This document shows positions 37,026 to 48,529 of a stretch of DNA of 64,000 nucleotides, piece by piece (the stretch's first letter is position 1; every line of letters begins with the position of its first letter). This stretch comes from Gammaproteobacteria bacterium. GTDB taxonomy: Bacteria > Pseudomonadota > Gammaproteobacteria > HK1. Made by a program: the position numbers and the translations under genes. The DNA lies in contig JAJFJV010000025.1 in assembly GCA_021773635.1 (NCBI GenBank), positions 1 to 64,000 of the forward strand, given 5' to 3'. The notes beneath the pieces are model-generated. The model saw nothing but the letters and a program-made list of their open reading frames with translations. It did not search any database and was not told the DNA's origin.

Positions 37026-38756
37026 TTACTCCTGGGTTACCCGGTTGATCTCTTTAAGATCCGTCATGCCGTCCTTGACCTTTTTCAAGGCAGACTGGCG
37101 GATATCGGGGATGCCTTCTTTCTGGGCCTGGTCTGCGAGATCGATGGCGTTGCGGCCTTCCATAATCAGGCGTTTCATCTCATCGGAGATGGGCATCACC
37201 TGATAGATTCCCACCCGCCCCTTGTAGCCACCATTACACTGGTCACAGCCCACTGCCTCGTGGATCGTCAACCCGCTTTCCACCTCTTCCTCGCTGAAGC
37301 CCTCGGCGAGCAAGGCCTCCTTGGGGATATCGATGGGGCGCTTGCAGTTGCTACACAGGCGTCGCGCAAGGCGCTGGGCGGTAATGATGTTGACTGCGGT
37401 GGCAATGGCGAAGGGCGCGATACCCATGTCGATCATGCGGGTCAGGGTCTGGGGGGCATCATTGGTATGCAGGGTGGACATCACCATGTGCCCGGTCTGG
37501 GCGGCCTTGATGGCGATGCCACCGGTGGTCAGATCCCGGATCTCGCCCACCAGAATAATATCCGGATCCTGGCGCAGGAAGGCCTTGAGTGCCTTCTCAA
37601 AGGTCATTCCGGTTTTCTCATCAACCTGCACCTGATTGACTCCGGCGAGGTTAATTTCCACCGGGTCCTCGGCGGTGGAAATGTTCACGTCTTCGGTATT
37701 GAGAATGTTAATACCCGTATACAGCGAGACGGTCTTACCACTACCGGTGGGGCCGGTGACCAGAAACATGCCGTAAGGTTTGTTCAGGTTTTCCAGAAAG
37801 ATTTCTTTCTGAAAGTCCTCGTAGCCCAGCGCATCAAGGGGGATGCTCATGCTGGAATCGAGGATACGCATCACGGTCTTTTCACCAAACAGGGTTGGGC
37901 AGGTACTGACGCGAAAATCTATCGCTTTGGTTTTCGAGAGCTTGAGTTTGATGCGACCATCCTGGGGTACACGACGCTCCGATACGTCCAGTCGTGCCAT
38001 GACCTTGATACGCGCGGCAATTTTTCCCGAGAGTGCCAGCGGTGGCCTTGCTGTTTCGGTCAGCATGCCATCCAGGCGCAGACGCACGCGGGCATATTTT
38101 TCATAGGGCTCGATATGGATATCCGAGGCGCCCTTTTTGATCGCATCCAGCAGGATCTTGTTGACGAAGCGCACCACCGGGGCATCGTCTACCTCCAGCG
38201 CATCATCTTCGTCCGGGGTCTGTTCGTCGCCGACCTCAAGATCATCAAAGTCTTCCAGATCATCACCGCCACCAAAGTCCGACATTGAAGTGTCGGCGGC
38301 CTCCAGAGCGGAGTCGATGGCGTGGGAGAGTTTGTCCTCTTCCACCAGGATGGCTTCGATATTGGAGCCGGTATGAAATTTTATTTCATCCAGCGCCTGA
38401 AGATTGGTGGGGTCGGATACGCCGACGAAGAGGCGGTTGCCGCGTTTGTACAGAGGCAGGGCGTGGTGCTGGCGGATAAGCTTTTCTTCTACCAGCTTGG
38501 TGATGTCCCGGTCGAGATCCAGAGCATCAATATCGATGAGTGGCTGGCCAAATTCTTCAGCCGCGGCCTGTGCGATGGCCTTGGGGTTTGCCAGGCCCTT
38601 GCTGACCACGTGAGAAACAAAGGGAATGTGTTTTTTCAGGGCTTCCTGGAAAGCCGTCGTGGCATCCTCTTCGCCCAGCAGACCGTCCTGCACCAGTTTA
38701 CGGCCCAGGCCGCCCAGGTGAATTTTGTTGTTTGAGATTGCCATGGAGGGCTGCAC
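37026..38756 (-). CDS. pilB: Type IV pilus extension ATPase PilB
   Basis: 576 residues from a GTG at 38756, preceded by GGGAG; ATG at 38744 (MAISNNKIHLGG) is an equally plausible start. N-terminal MshEN domain (about 60-160) with RHHALPLYKRGNRLFVGVSDP, a motif type known to bind cyclic di-GMP. The ATPase domain has Walker A GPTGSGKT (about 332), Asp box, Walker B ILVGEIRD, His box MSTLHTNDAP, and a tetracysteine zinc site (CSNC...CDQC). It powers pilus polymerisation with PilC. Confidence 0.97.
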   Translation of the reverse strand: MQPSMAISNNKIHLGGLGRKLVQDGLLGEEDATTAFQEALKKHIPFVSHVVSKGLANPKAIAQAAAEEFGQPLIDIDALDLDRDITKLVEEKLIRQHHALPLYKRGNRLFVGVSDPTNLQALDEIKFHTGSNIEAILVEEDKLSHAIDSALEAADTSMSDFGGGDDLEDFDDLEVGDEQTPDEDDALEVDDAPVVRFVNKILLDAIKKGASDIHIEPYEKYARVRLRLDGMLTETARPPLALSGKIAARIKVMARLDVSERRVPQDGRIKLKLSKTKAIDFRVSTCPTLFGEKTVMRILDSSMSIPLDALGYEDFQKEIFLENLNKPYGMFLVTGPTGSGKTVSLYTGINILNTEDVNISTAEDPVEINLAGVNQVQVDEKTGMTFEKALKAFLRQDPDIILVGEIRDLTTGGIAIKAAQTGHMVMSTLHTNDAPQTLTRMIDMGIAPFAIATAVNIITAQRLARRLCSNCKRPIDIPKEALLAEGFSEEEVESGLTIHEAVGCDQCNGGYKGRVGIYQVMPISDEMKRLIMEGRNAIDLADQAQKEGIPDIRQSALKKVKDGMTDLKEINRVTQE

Positions 38757-38876
38757 ATCTCCCGTAGTCGCTGCTCCACAATCGGCTCAATAGTAGTGGA
38801 TAAGTCCTTATTTGGCCACAGGAAAGCCTCCGTCTTTTCTTCTGGGGGCGGGGACGCCTCTGTTTTGTGAGCTGGT

Positions 38877-41468
38877 TCAGGCGGTGCTGGGTGCCTGCTT
38901 GCGGAATATCGGTTTGTCTCCTTCCCAGTCCACGCTGATCAGATCCCCCGCCACATAGTCGCCCTTGAGTAGCGCCTGGGCCAGCGGATTCTCCAGGCGG
39001 TTCTGAATCACGCGCTTCAGGGGACGGGCACCGAAGGCCGGGTCATATCCCGCCGCCCCAAGCTGCCCCAGAGCCTTTGCAGATACCGAGAGATCGATAT
39101 TTTGTGACCCCAGTCGCTCCCGCAGCCGCTCTATCTGGAGAGCTGCAATGGCGCCGATCTGCTTGCGGTCCAGGGGATGGAAAACCACCAGGTCATCAAT
39201 CCGGTTGATGAATTCCGGACGAAGCCGGGATTTCACCACCTCCAGGACTGCGGCCTTCATGGTCGCGTAATTTTCCTCTCCGGCCATTTCCTGAATGGAT
39301 TCGGAGCCGAGGTTAGAGGTCATCACCACGATGGTATTACGAAAATCCACGGTGCGGCCGTGACCATCCGTGAGGCGCCCGTCCTCCAGTACCTGCAGGA
39401 GGATGTTGAAAACCTCGGGGTGGGCCTTCTCCAGCTCATCCAGCAGGATCACCGAGTAAGGTTTACGTCGCACGGCCTCGGTGAGGTAGCCGCCCTCCTC
39501 GTAGCCGACATAGCCAGGCGGTGCGCCGATGAGGCGGGCGACGGCATGTTTCTCCATGAACTCTGACATATCGAGGCGGATGATGGCCTCCTCGCTATCG
39601 AAGAGAAAGCGGGCCAGTGCCTTGGTCAGCTCCGTCTTGCCTACGCCCGTCGGGCCAAGAAACAGGAATGAACCGTTGGGGCGCTTCGGATCAGCAAGCC
39701 CTGCGCGCGAGCGGCGAATGGCATCGGCAATGGCGCTCACCGCTTCGTCCTGGCCCACCACGCGCTGGTGGAGTGCCTTTTCCATGCGTAGCAGCTTGTC
39801 TCGTTCGCCTTCGAGCATTGCGGTCACCGGAATGCCGGTCCATTTGGACAGCACTTCGGCAATTTCCTCCTCGGTGACCGCGTTGCGCAGCAACTGCATC
39901 TTCATGGGTTCCGCCGCGGCCGCCGTCTCCAGCTGTTTTTCCAGCGCGGGAATACGCCCGTATTGCAATTCGGACATGCGACTGAGATCCCCGCTCCGAT
40001 GCGCACTTTCCAGTTCCATACGCGCCTGTTCGAGCTTTTCCTTGATGCTTTGACTGCCACTGAGTGTGGCCTTCTCCGCCTTCCAGATCTCCTCCAGGTC
40101 GGCGTATTCTTTTTCCTGCGTGCTAATCCGCTCGGCAAGCTCGTGGCGCCGTTCCAGGGAAGCGGGATCGGTCTCCTTCTTCAGGGCCTCGTGTTCGATC
40201 TTCAGCTGGATAAGGCGCCGTTCCAGGCGGTCCATGGCCTCGGGTTTGGAATCGATTTCCATGCGGATGCTGCTTGCGGCTTCGTCGACGAGGTCGATGG
40301 CCTTGTCCGGCAACTGGCGGTCACTGATGTAGCGCTGCGACAGGGTGGCGGCGGCAATGATGGCTGGGTCGGTGATATCGACCCCGTGGTGGATCTCGTA
40401 ACGCTCCTTGAGCCCGCGCAGGATGGCGATGGTGTCCTCCACCGTGGGCTCAATCACCAGTACTTTCTGAAAGCGCCGTTCCAGCGCCGCATCCTTTTCG
40501 ATATGCAGGCGATATTCGTCCAGGGTGGTGGCACCCACGCAGTGGAGCTCGCCGCGCGCCAGGGCGGGCTTGAGCATATTGCCTGCATCCATGGCACCTT
40601 CGGCCTTGCCGGCCCCGACGACGGTGTGCAGTTCGTCGATAAACAGGATGATCTGACCTTCCTCCTTTGCCAGCTCCTTCAGCACTGCCTTGAGGCGTTC
40701 CTCGAATTCGCCACGGTACTTGGCGCCGGCAATGAGGGCGCCAAGGTCCAGTGATAGCAGGCGTTTGCGCTTTAGCCCTTCCGGTACCTCACCATTAATG
40801 ATGCGCTGGGCCAGCCCCTCTGCAATTGCGGTTTTGCCTACACCGGGCTCGCCAATGAGTACCGGATTGTTCTTGGTACGCCGCTGCAGCACCTGGATGG
40901 TGCGGCGTATCTCGCTGTCGCGGCCGACCACCGGGTCGAGTTTCCCCTGTTCGGCCCGTTCCGTGAGGTCGATGGTGTAGCGCTCCAGTGCCTGGCGATT
41001 TTCCTCTGCGCCGGGCTCTGCCACCGTCTCTCCCCCGCGCATGGACTCTATCGCTGCGCCCAGTAGCTCTTTATTGGCCCCGTTGTTGCGCAGCAGCGTT
41101 CCAAGCGGGCCCTTGTCATTGATGGCCGCCAGGGCAAACAACTCGCTGGAGATGTATTGATCCTTGCGATCCTGGGCGAGCTTGTCGCAGACGTTGAGCA
41201 GGCGCAGGAGCTCATTGGAGGGCTGCACGTCCCCGTCGGCGCCCTTAACCCGAGGCAGGCGATCGAGGGTTTCACGGAGCTGGGCGCGCAGCCCGTTGAG
41301 ATTGACTCCCGCTTGCAGTAGCAGTGCACGTACGCTGCCGCCCTCCTGATTGAGTAATGCCTCCATCAGGTGGACAGGTTCGATGAACTGCTGGTCACGG
41401 CCGACGGCGATACTCTGGGCATCGGCGAGGGCTACCTGGAATTTGCTGGTCAGTTTGTCTGTACGCAT
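38877..41468 (-). CDS. clpB: ATP-dependent disaggregase ClpB
   Basis: 863 residues. Hexameric Hsp100 that works with DnaK to dissolve aggregates. N-terminal domain (1-145), AAA-1 with Walker [10 protein letters not shown] (about 205), a coiled-coil middle domain (about 405-525, rich in Glu/Lys/Arg), AAA-2 with GPTGVGKTE (about 605), the pore loop [13 protein letters not shown], and a C-terminal D2-small domain. No ClpP-binding loop is evident, as expected. A sigma-32-like promoter lies just upstream. Confidence 0.98.
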   Translation of the reverse strand: MRTDKLTSKFQVALADAQSIAVGRDQQFIEPVHLMEALLNQEGGSVRALLLQAGVNLNGLRAQLRETLDRLPRVKGADGDVQPSNELLRLLNVCDKLAQDRKDQYISSELFALAAINDKGPLGTLLRNNGANKELLGAAIESMRGGETVAEPGAEENRQALERYTIDLTERAEQGKLDPVVGRDSEIRRTIQVLQRRTKNNPVLIGEPGVGKTAIAEGLAQRIINGEVPEGLKRKRLLSLDLGALIAGAKYRGEFEERLKAVLKELAKEEGQIILFIDELHTVVGAGKAEGAMDAGNMLKPALARGELHCVGATTLDEYRLHIEKDAALERRFQKVLVIEPTVEDTIAILRGLKERYEIHHGVDITDPAIIAAATLSQRYISDRQLPDKAIDLVDEAASSIRMEIDSKPEAMDRLERRLIQLKIEHEALKKETDPASLERRHELAERISTQEKEYADLEEIWKAEKATLSGSQSIKEKLEQARMELESAHRSGDLSRMSELQYGRIPALEKQLETAAAAEPMKMQLLRNAVTEEEIAEVLSKWTGIPVTAMLEGERDKLLRMEKALHQRVVGQDEAVSAIADAIRRSRAGLADPKRPNGSFLFLGPTGVGKTELTKALARFLFDSEEAIIRLDMSEFMEKHAVARLIGAPPGYVGYEEGGYLTEAVRRKPYSVILLDELEKAHPEVFNILLQVLEDGRLTDGHGRTVDFRNTIVVMTSNLGSESIQEMAGEENYATMKAAVLEVVKSRLRPEFINRIDDLVVFHPLDRKQIGAIAALQIERLRERLGSQNIDLSVSAKALGQLGAAGYDPAFGARPLKRVIQNRLENPLAQALLKGDYVAGDLISVDWEGDKPIFRKQAPSTA

Positions 41469-41501
41469 GAAGCCGGGTCCGTAGGTCTTGGTCTATCTGA
41501 A

Positions 41502-41529
41502 AGATGCGGACGTTCTGGGAAGAATCAAG
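41502..41529 (-). promoter_or_regulatory. Probable heat-shock (sigma-32) promoter of clpB
   Basis: On the minus strand CTTGAT (41529-41524), 14 bases, CCGCATCT (41509-41502) resembles the sigma-32 pattern CTTGAA-N13-15-CCCCATnT. It ends about 34 bases upstream of the clpB ATG, and clpB is a classical heat-shock gene. Call made by eye. Confidence 0.5.
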
Positions 41530-41544
41530 CGCTGGACGGGCGCA

Positions 41545-42225
41545 TCAGGTTATCGAGCCATTGAATATCCCGGCCAGCAGATGGCGACATTCCTTTTCGG
41601 TACAGGCCATGGGATCGATGAGTTGAGAGGCGGTGATCCGTGCCTTGCTACGGTGCAGCAGTGCGGGCAGGACCTTGCCCTCGCCAGCGATGCCGTGAAG
41701 ATGAAGTGGATAAATCGGGCAGTTTGCCTGGCGTGCCAGCCAGAGCACCCCGGCTTTCAGACGGGTTGGATGATGTTCATCCAGATGGATGCGGCCACTC
41801 GGGAACAGGGCGATAGCCTCGCCGTTTTGCAGGGTACGCAGAGCGGTGCGCAGGGCACGGTCCGGCGCGCTGGCGCGATCGACGGGAATGCAGCCTACCG
41901 CCTTTAGTAACCAGGAAAATTCAGCCCGTTCAAACTCCTCCCGGGCCACCAGAAAGCGTAACGGGCGGGCTGTGGCGGCCAGCATCAGCAGCGGGTCGAG
42001 ACCGGAAACATGATTGGCCGCCACCAGTACGGGGCCAGTGATCGGCAGGGAAATGCCGTGTGCCTTGAGGCGGTGGTAGTGATTGCAGTACAGGCGGTTG
42101 ATGCCGTCCAGGCAGTTTAGCCAGATCGACCCCCACTCACATTCATGTCGGCACCAGCCGGCAATCAGCAGGGCGAATACCGCGGCCAGCGGTAGCAGTA
42201 TGAGGATGACGGGGAGGCTGGGCAT
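41545..42225 (-). CDS. PlsC-family 1-acylglycerol-3-phosphate acyltransferase
   Basis: 226 residues from the ATG at 42225 with GAGG 7 bases upstream. N-terminal hydrophobic anchor (PVILILLPLAAVFALLIAGW). Acyltransferase block I NHVSGLD (HX4D), block II REEFERAEFSWLLKAVGCIPVDR, block III LFPSGRIHLDEHHPTRLKAG (the usual FPEGT is FPSGR here), block IV CPIYPLHLHG. It likely acylates lysophosphatidate or a related lysolipid at the inner membrane. It lies downstream of pgeF with a 10-bp gap. Confidence 0.88.
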   Translation of the reverse strand: MPSLPVILILLPLAAVFALLIAGWCRHECEWGSIWLNCLDGINRLYCNHYHRLKAHGISLPITGPVLVAANHVSGLDPLLMLAATARPLRFLVAREEFERAEFSWLLKAVGCIPVDRASAPDRALRTALRTLQNGEAIALFPSGRIHLDEHHPTRLKAGVLWLARQANCPIYPLHLHGIAGEGKVLPALLHRSKARITASQLIDPMACTEKECRHLLAGIFNGSIT

Positions 42226-42235
42226 CAAGGTCGCC

Positions 42236-42994
42236 TCAATCGACCGGAGAGGTTATCCATATAAGGCTGGCCATGCGCCCGCTGACGCCATCGCGGCGGA
42301 AGGAGTAGAAGCGGTTTGAGTCACGGTAGGTGCAGTGCTCGCCACCATGGATGCTGGTCACTCCCGACGCCCACAGGCGCTGACGCGCCAGTTGGTAGAG
42401 ATCCGCGTGCCAGCCACTACCCTTTGCGGAACGGAAGGCCGTTACGGCGGCATCGTCCTGAGCCATGAAGGCCGCCCTTACCTCCTCTCCCACGATGTAG
42501 GCCTGGTCGCCGATGGCGGGTCCAAGCCAGGCGAGCAGTTCGTCCGGTTTGATGTCAAGGCGGCTTACCGTGGCCTCGAGGATACCCGCCGCCAGTCCAC
42601 GCCAACCAGCGTGTGCCGCGGCCACCCGCGTGCCCGCACGATCACACAGCAGCACCGGGAGACAGTCTGCGCCCAACACCACGCAGACCTGGTCGGGGCA
42701 TTGGCTGACGCAGCCGTCGGCGCCGATTCCCGGCTGGTGTGCGGAGGCCGAAACCACCCGGTTACCATGCTGCTGGGAGAGCCACAGGGGAGGCTGTTTG
42801 AGTGCCAGCGTGGTGATGAGGAGTTGGCGGTTTTTGGCTACGGCCAGTGCCTCATCACCAACTGCATCGCCAAGATTAAGGCCCTCGTAGGGGCCTGTGC
42901 TAACGCCTTTTGCGCGGGTGGTGCTGCAGGCACGGATATGCGCCGGAGCGGGCCACGAAGGGGTAATCCAGGGGTTGGCTTTAGCGTGGTTCAC
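42236..42994 (-). CDS. pgeF: PgeF/YfiH multicopper-type family protein (purine/oxidase fold)
   Basis: 252 residues with a GTG start at 42994 that overlaps the rluD stop (GTGA); the longer in-frame reading at 43108 overlaps rluD fully. Visible: STRAKGVSTGPYEGLNLG, WLSQQHGNRVV with the metal-binding His, ADCLPVLLCD with the conserved Cys, and AAHAGWRGLAAGI with His/Trp/Arg. The family has been described as peptidoglycan editing factor (prevents Ser incorporation in stem peptides) and as a purine nucleoside enzyme. rluD-yfiH adjacency is conserved and this is the Escherichia coli order. Confidence 0.94.
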   Translation of the reverse strand: MNHAKANPWITPSWPAPAHIRACSTTRAKGVSTGPYEGLNLGDAVGDEALAVAKNRQLLITTLALKQPPLWLSQQHGNRVVSASAHQPGIGADGCVSQCPDQVCVVLGADCLPVLLCDRAGTRVAAAHAGWRGLAAGILEATVSRLDIKPDELLAWLGPAIGDQAYIVGEEVRAAFMAQDDAAVTAFRSAKGSGWHADLYQLARQRLWASGVTSIHGGEHCTYRDSNRFYSFRRDGVSGRMASLIWITSPVD

Positions 42995-43953
42995 ACTTTC
43001 TGGTCTGCCTCTCCGAGTACGGCCAGAAGGGCGCGCATATCCTCCGGCAGGGGGGCCTCGATGCGCAGTGTTTCTCCAGTGCCCGGGTGCTCGAATTCCA
43101 GCGCGCAAGCATGCAGGGCCTGGCGATGAAAAGTGCGCAAGGTCTGTTCCAGCGCGGCGCTGGCACCGGTGGGTATATGCAGCCTGCGGCCGTAGGCCGG
43201 ATCGCCGAGCAGGGGATGCCCGATATGGCTCATGTGTACCCGGATCTGATGGGTGCGGCCGCTTTCCAGAGCCAGCGATAGCAGGGTGTGGGCCGGGAAG
43301 TGCTGCTGTACGCGATAATGGGTGACTGCCGGCCGCCCCCTCTGCACTACCGCCATATGGGTGCGTTTCTTCGGGTGCCTGCCGATGGGTGCGTCCACGG
43401 AGCCACCGGCAATGATTCGCCCGACCACGATGGCGGCGTAATGGCGATGAATCTGGCGCTCGGCCAGTTGGGCGACCAATGCCTTGTGTGCACTCAACGT
43501 GCGCGCTACCAGCAGCAGGCCGGTGGTGTCCTTGTCCAGTCGATGCACCAGCCCGGCGCGGGGAATGCCGGAGAGCTCGGGAAAGCGGTGGAGCAGGGCA
43601 TTGACCAGGGTGCGATCACGGTTACCAGCCCCCGGGTGTACCACCAGCCCTGCAGGCTTGTTGATCACCAGCAGTTCCGAATCCTCATGGGCTATGGTGA
43701 GGGGAATTTCCTGTGCCTCGGGCTGGCCTGCAATCTCGTAGACTGGATGCAGGTGTATACATTCGCCGCCCTGGACCGGATCCCGGGGGCGTTTGCGGGC
43801 GCCATCTACCAGCGCCAGTCCAGAGCGAATCCACTCCTGCAGGCGGCTGCGGGAAAATTCCGGAAATAGCTGGGCCAAGGCCTGGTCAAGGCGCCGCCCG
43901 GCCGATTCCGGGGGCACGGTGCGTTCCAGTTTTCTGGTTTCGGGGGAGGTCAT
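42991..43953 (-). CDS. rluD: 23S rRNA pseudouridine(1911/1915/1917) synthase RluD
   Basis: 320 residues from the ATG at 43953; a TTG two codons upstream is also in frame. S4 domain at about 18-80 (AGRRLDQALAQLFPEFSRSRLQEWI), then the pseudouridine synthase domain with the catalytic Asp in GLVHRLDKDTTGLLLVA (about 138), LESGRTHQIRVHMSHIGHPLLGDPAYG (about 235-260). Divergent from bamD, as in Escherichia coli. Confidence 0.96.
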   Translation of the reverse strand: MTSPETRKLERTVPPESAGRRLDQALAQLFPEFSRSRLQEWIRSGLALVDGARKRPRDPVQGGECIHLHPVYEIAGQPEAQEIPLTIAHEDSELLVINKPAGLVVHPGAGNRDRTLVNALLHRFPELSGIPRAGLVHRLDKDTTGLLLVARTLSAHKALVAQLAERQIHRHYAAIVVGRIIAGGSVDAPIGRHPKKRTHMAVVQRGRPAVTHYRVQQHFPAHTLLSLALESGRTHQIRVHMSHIGHPLLGDPAYGRRLHIPTGASAALEQTLRTFHRQALHACALEFEHPGTGETLRIEAPLPEDMRALLAVLGEADQKV

Positions 43954-44007
43954 TTGCAATTGGGGTGAGGCTTTACCCTGTTATTGGCCATGGGCTACGC
44001 TACGCGG

Positions 44008-44781
44008 ATGTTACGACAACTCAGTGTATTGCTCATGGTGGTCTTGCTTGCCGCCTGTTCATCCTTTGGAAAAGAGGCGGATCCGACCCGTGACTGGTCG
44101 CCGCGGCGTCTTTATAACGGTGCGAAAACAGCTCTCGATGGCGGTGAGTATGAAACTGCTATCGACTACTACAAGAAGCTGGAGTCACGTTTTCCCTTTG
44201 GGCAGTATGCCCAGCAGGCACAGATGGAAATTGTCTACGCCTATTATAGGTTTGGCGAGCCGGCCTCCGCCATTGCTTCGGCGGATCGCTTCATCAAACT
44301 GCACCCAACCCATCCCAATGTGGATTATGTCTACTACATCAAGGGGCTCACCAGCTTTAACGAGGGCAAGGGCATCATCGATCGCTTCATCCCCCGGGAC
44401 GACTCGTCCCGTGACCCGGGTGCGGCCCGGGCATCCTTCAAGGTGTTTTCCCGACTGGTAGAGCGATTTCCCGATAGCCGTTACGCGGAGGATGCCAACA
44501 AGCGCCTGCTTTACCTGCGTAACAATTTATCGCGCCATGAAATCAATGTCGCCGAGTACTACTTGAGGCGGGGTGCCTACGTGGCGGTGGTCAACCGGGC
44601 GCGCTACGTGGTGGAGAACTATCAGCGGACGCCGGCGGTGCCCGATGCACTGGTGCTCATGGCCAAGGCCTACAAGCTGTTGAAGCTCGACGAGCTGTCA
44701 GCCGACGCCTTGCGTGTGCTCAAGCTCAACTACCCGGAGCACGAGGGCATTGCCGCAGTAGAAGATCTGGTGGTGAAGTAA
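44008..44781 (+). CDS. bamD: Outer-membrane assembly lipoprotein BamD
   Basis: 257 residues from the ATG at 44008, which gives the signal MLRQLSVLLMVVLLAACSS with lipobox LAA|C; ATG 43990 or TTG 43984 are in-frame alternatives. The body has about five TPR units (YNGAKTALDGGEYETAIDYY, FGQYAQQAQMEIVYAYYRFG and so on), typical of BamD, the essential BAM-complex partner of BamA. Divergent from rluD and convergent on glnB. Confidence 0.96.
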   Translation: MLRQLSVLLMVVLLAACSSFGKEADPTRDWSPRRLYNGAKTALDGGEYETAIDYYKKLESRFPFGQYAQQAQMEIVYAYYRFGEPASAIASADRFIKLHPTHPNVDYVYYIKGLTSFNEGKGIIDRFIPRDDSSRDPGAARASFKVFSRLVERFPDSRYAEDANKRLLYLRNNLSRHEINVAEYYLRRGAYVAVVNRARYVVENYQRTPAVPDALVLMAKAYKLLKLDELSADALRVLKLNYPEHEGIAAVEDLVVK

Positions 44782-44799
44782 GATGCGATGGACCGCCTG

Positions 44800-46813
<2,014 letters not shown>

Positions 46814-46847
46814 GCGGGGGTCCTTGTCGGGGTGGTGGTTCTTTATC

Positions 46848-46866
46848 GATAGCCTGTTAGGCTATC
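46848..46866. repeat. Perfect short dyad between nadE and pilS
   Basis: GATAGCCT, GTT, AGGCTATC: a perfect 8-bp inverted repeat with a three-base loop in the 96-bp divergent region between nadE and pilS. No U-tract on either strand. It could be an operator or the leader hairpin of pilS. Seen directly; function unknown. Confidence 0.6.
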
Positions 46867-46909
46867 CAGGAGTCTGTCGTTTGCTATATCGAGTCAGTCA
46901 GGGGACGCC

Positions 46910-48529
46910 GTGAAGGCAACGAATCTACCGCACGGGAACTCGTGGCCACTCGCCAGCCATGAAGATTGGCGGCCACTTTACTTCTTTAATCTCTACCGTA
47001 CCACGCTGGCCGGTCTGTTTTTGGTGCTGGTATTCTGGGGTGTTGCGCCGCGTCCGCTGGGGCAGGTTGACCTCGTGTTGTTTCGCAATACGGCATTGTT
47101 CTATTTCGTCTTTAGTCTTTTCAGCAGCGTCACAATTCACTGGCGGCGGCCGGGATTTGATACCCAGATTATGCTGCAAGTCATGGTGGACGTGGTTGCC
47201 ATCAGCCTGCTGATGCATGCCAGCGGCGGTATCAACAGTGGGTTTGGCATGCTGCTGCTGGTGGCGGTTGCGGGTGGGAGCATACTCGCTACCAGCCGTA
47301 TTACCCTGCTCTTCGCCGCCATGGCCTCTCTTACGCTCCTCAGCCAACAGCTCTATGTCGGGCTCGTGGAGCAGCTCCCGGTGGGTAATTACACTCAGGC
47401 AGGAATTCTAGGCGCCTTGTGTTTTGCCGTCGCGCATGGCGCCCGGCGTCTGGCTATCCGGGTGCGGGCGAGTGAGGCTCTGGCCGCCCGGCGGGAACAG
47501 GATCTGGCCAAGCTGGCGCAACTGAATGAGCATATTATCCAGCGCATGCAGGCAGGCATTCTTGCCGTAGGTCCCGGGGGAACAGTCCGGTTGTTGAATG
47601 AATCCGCGCGCAGCCTGCTGGCTTTGCCCCGGGACGTCGAGGGGAGCGCTTTGCAGACACTATGCCCGGACCTGGCAGGCCTGCGGCAGAAGTGGCGTCG
47701 CGGGAACGGGTGGAACAGCCATCTGTTCCATACCGGCAGAATGTCAGTTCAGGTGATGGCCTCCTTCGCCAGTCTCGGGCATAAGGGCGAAGCCGGAGTG
47801 TTGATCTTTCTGGAGGACGCTACCGCGATCAGCCGGCGGGCTCAGCAGCTGAAACTCGCCTCCCTGGGTCGATTGACCGCCAGCATCGCGCACGAGATTC
47901 GCAATCCGTTGGGTGCTATTTCGCATGCCGGACAATTGTTGCAGGAGGCGCCGGGACTGGTCGGGGGTGAACGGCGTCTTACGGAGATTATCCGGGATAA
48001 CTGTCAGCGCATGAACGCGATTATCGAGAATGTGCTGGGCTTGAGTCGGCAGCGGCCAGCGGTGTTGGAGACTTTGGCGGTAGATGTCTGGCTACGGGAA
48101 TTTTGCGACGAGGTGGTGGCAGATCACCGCGTAGATGAGGGCATAATTGCCGTGGATATACAGGATGTCAGCGGGATTCGATTTGACCCCTCACAGTTGC
48201 GGCAGGTGGTGTGGAACCTGGTGGAGAATGGCCTTCGCTACGGCGGTGCCGGTGCCAAAATCGATATTTCTGTTTTCCCCATCGGCGAGACGGGGCGAGC
48301 CTGCCTGGAGGTGAGTGATAACGGGGCAGGCATTTCCGAGGCGGATCGGGAGCGGATTTTTGAGCCCTTTTTTACCACCGAGGGGAGTGGAACGGGGCTG
48401 GGGCTCTTCATCGCACGCGAGCTTTGTATCGCTAATCAAGCCTCCCTAGAGCATATTCCGGAAGCGCATGGTGCCTGTTTTCGCATCAGCTTTTCCGACC
48501 CGAGACGTCAGGAGGTTCCTCTGGTATGA
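46910..48529 (+). CDS. pilS: Sensor histidine kinase PilS
   Basis: 539 residues with a GTG start at 46910. Six N-terminal membrane helices (about 35-190), a PAS-like region (about 200-310), H box with the phospho-acceptor His328 in SIAHEIRNPLGAISHAGQLL, N box VWNLVENGLRYGG, G boxes DNGAGISEADRERIFEPFFT and GTGLGLFIA. Partner of PilR, which overlaps by four bases. In other species PilS senses pilin level in the inner membrane and controls pilA. Confidence 0.95.
   Translation: MKATNLPHGNSWPLASHEDWRPLYFFNLYRTTLAGLFLVLVFWGVAPRPLGQVDLVLFRNTALFYFVFSLFSSVTIHWRRPGFDTQIMLQVMVDVVAISLLMHASGGINSGFGMLLLVAVAGGSILATSRITLLFAAMASLTLLSQQLYVGLVEQLPVGNYTQAGILGALCFAVAHGARRLAIRVRASEALAARREQDLAKLAQLNEHIIQRMQAGILAVGPGGTVRLLNESARSLLALPRDVEGSALQTLCPDLAGLRQKWRRGNGWNSHLFHTGRMSVQVMASFASLGHKGEAGVLIFLEDATAISRRAQQLKLASLGRLTASIAHEIRNPLGAISHAGQLLQEAPGLVGGERRLTEIIRDNCQRMNAIIENVLGLSRQRPAVLETLAVDVWLREFCDEVVADHRVDEGIIAVDIQDVSGIRFDPSQLRQVVWNLVENGLRYGGAGAKIDISVFPIGETGRACLEVSDNGAGISEADRERIFEPFFTTEGSGTGLGLFIARELCIANQASLEHIPEAHGACFRISFSDPRRQEVPLV

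Noticed and set aside
36048-38288. 746-codon open frame on the plus strand, antisense to pilC and pilB
   Set aside because: It lies wholly opposite two well-supported genes, its His/Gly-rich translation has no recognisable motif, and long antisense frames are common opposite GC-rich coding DNA.
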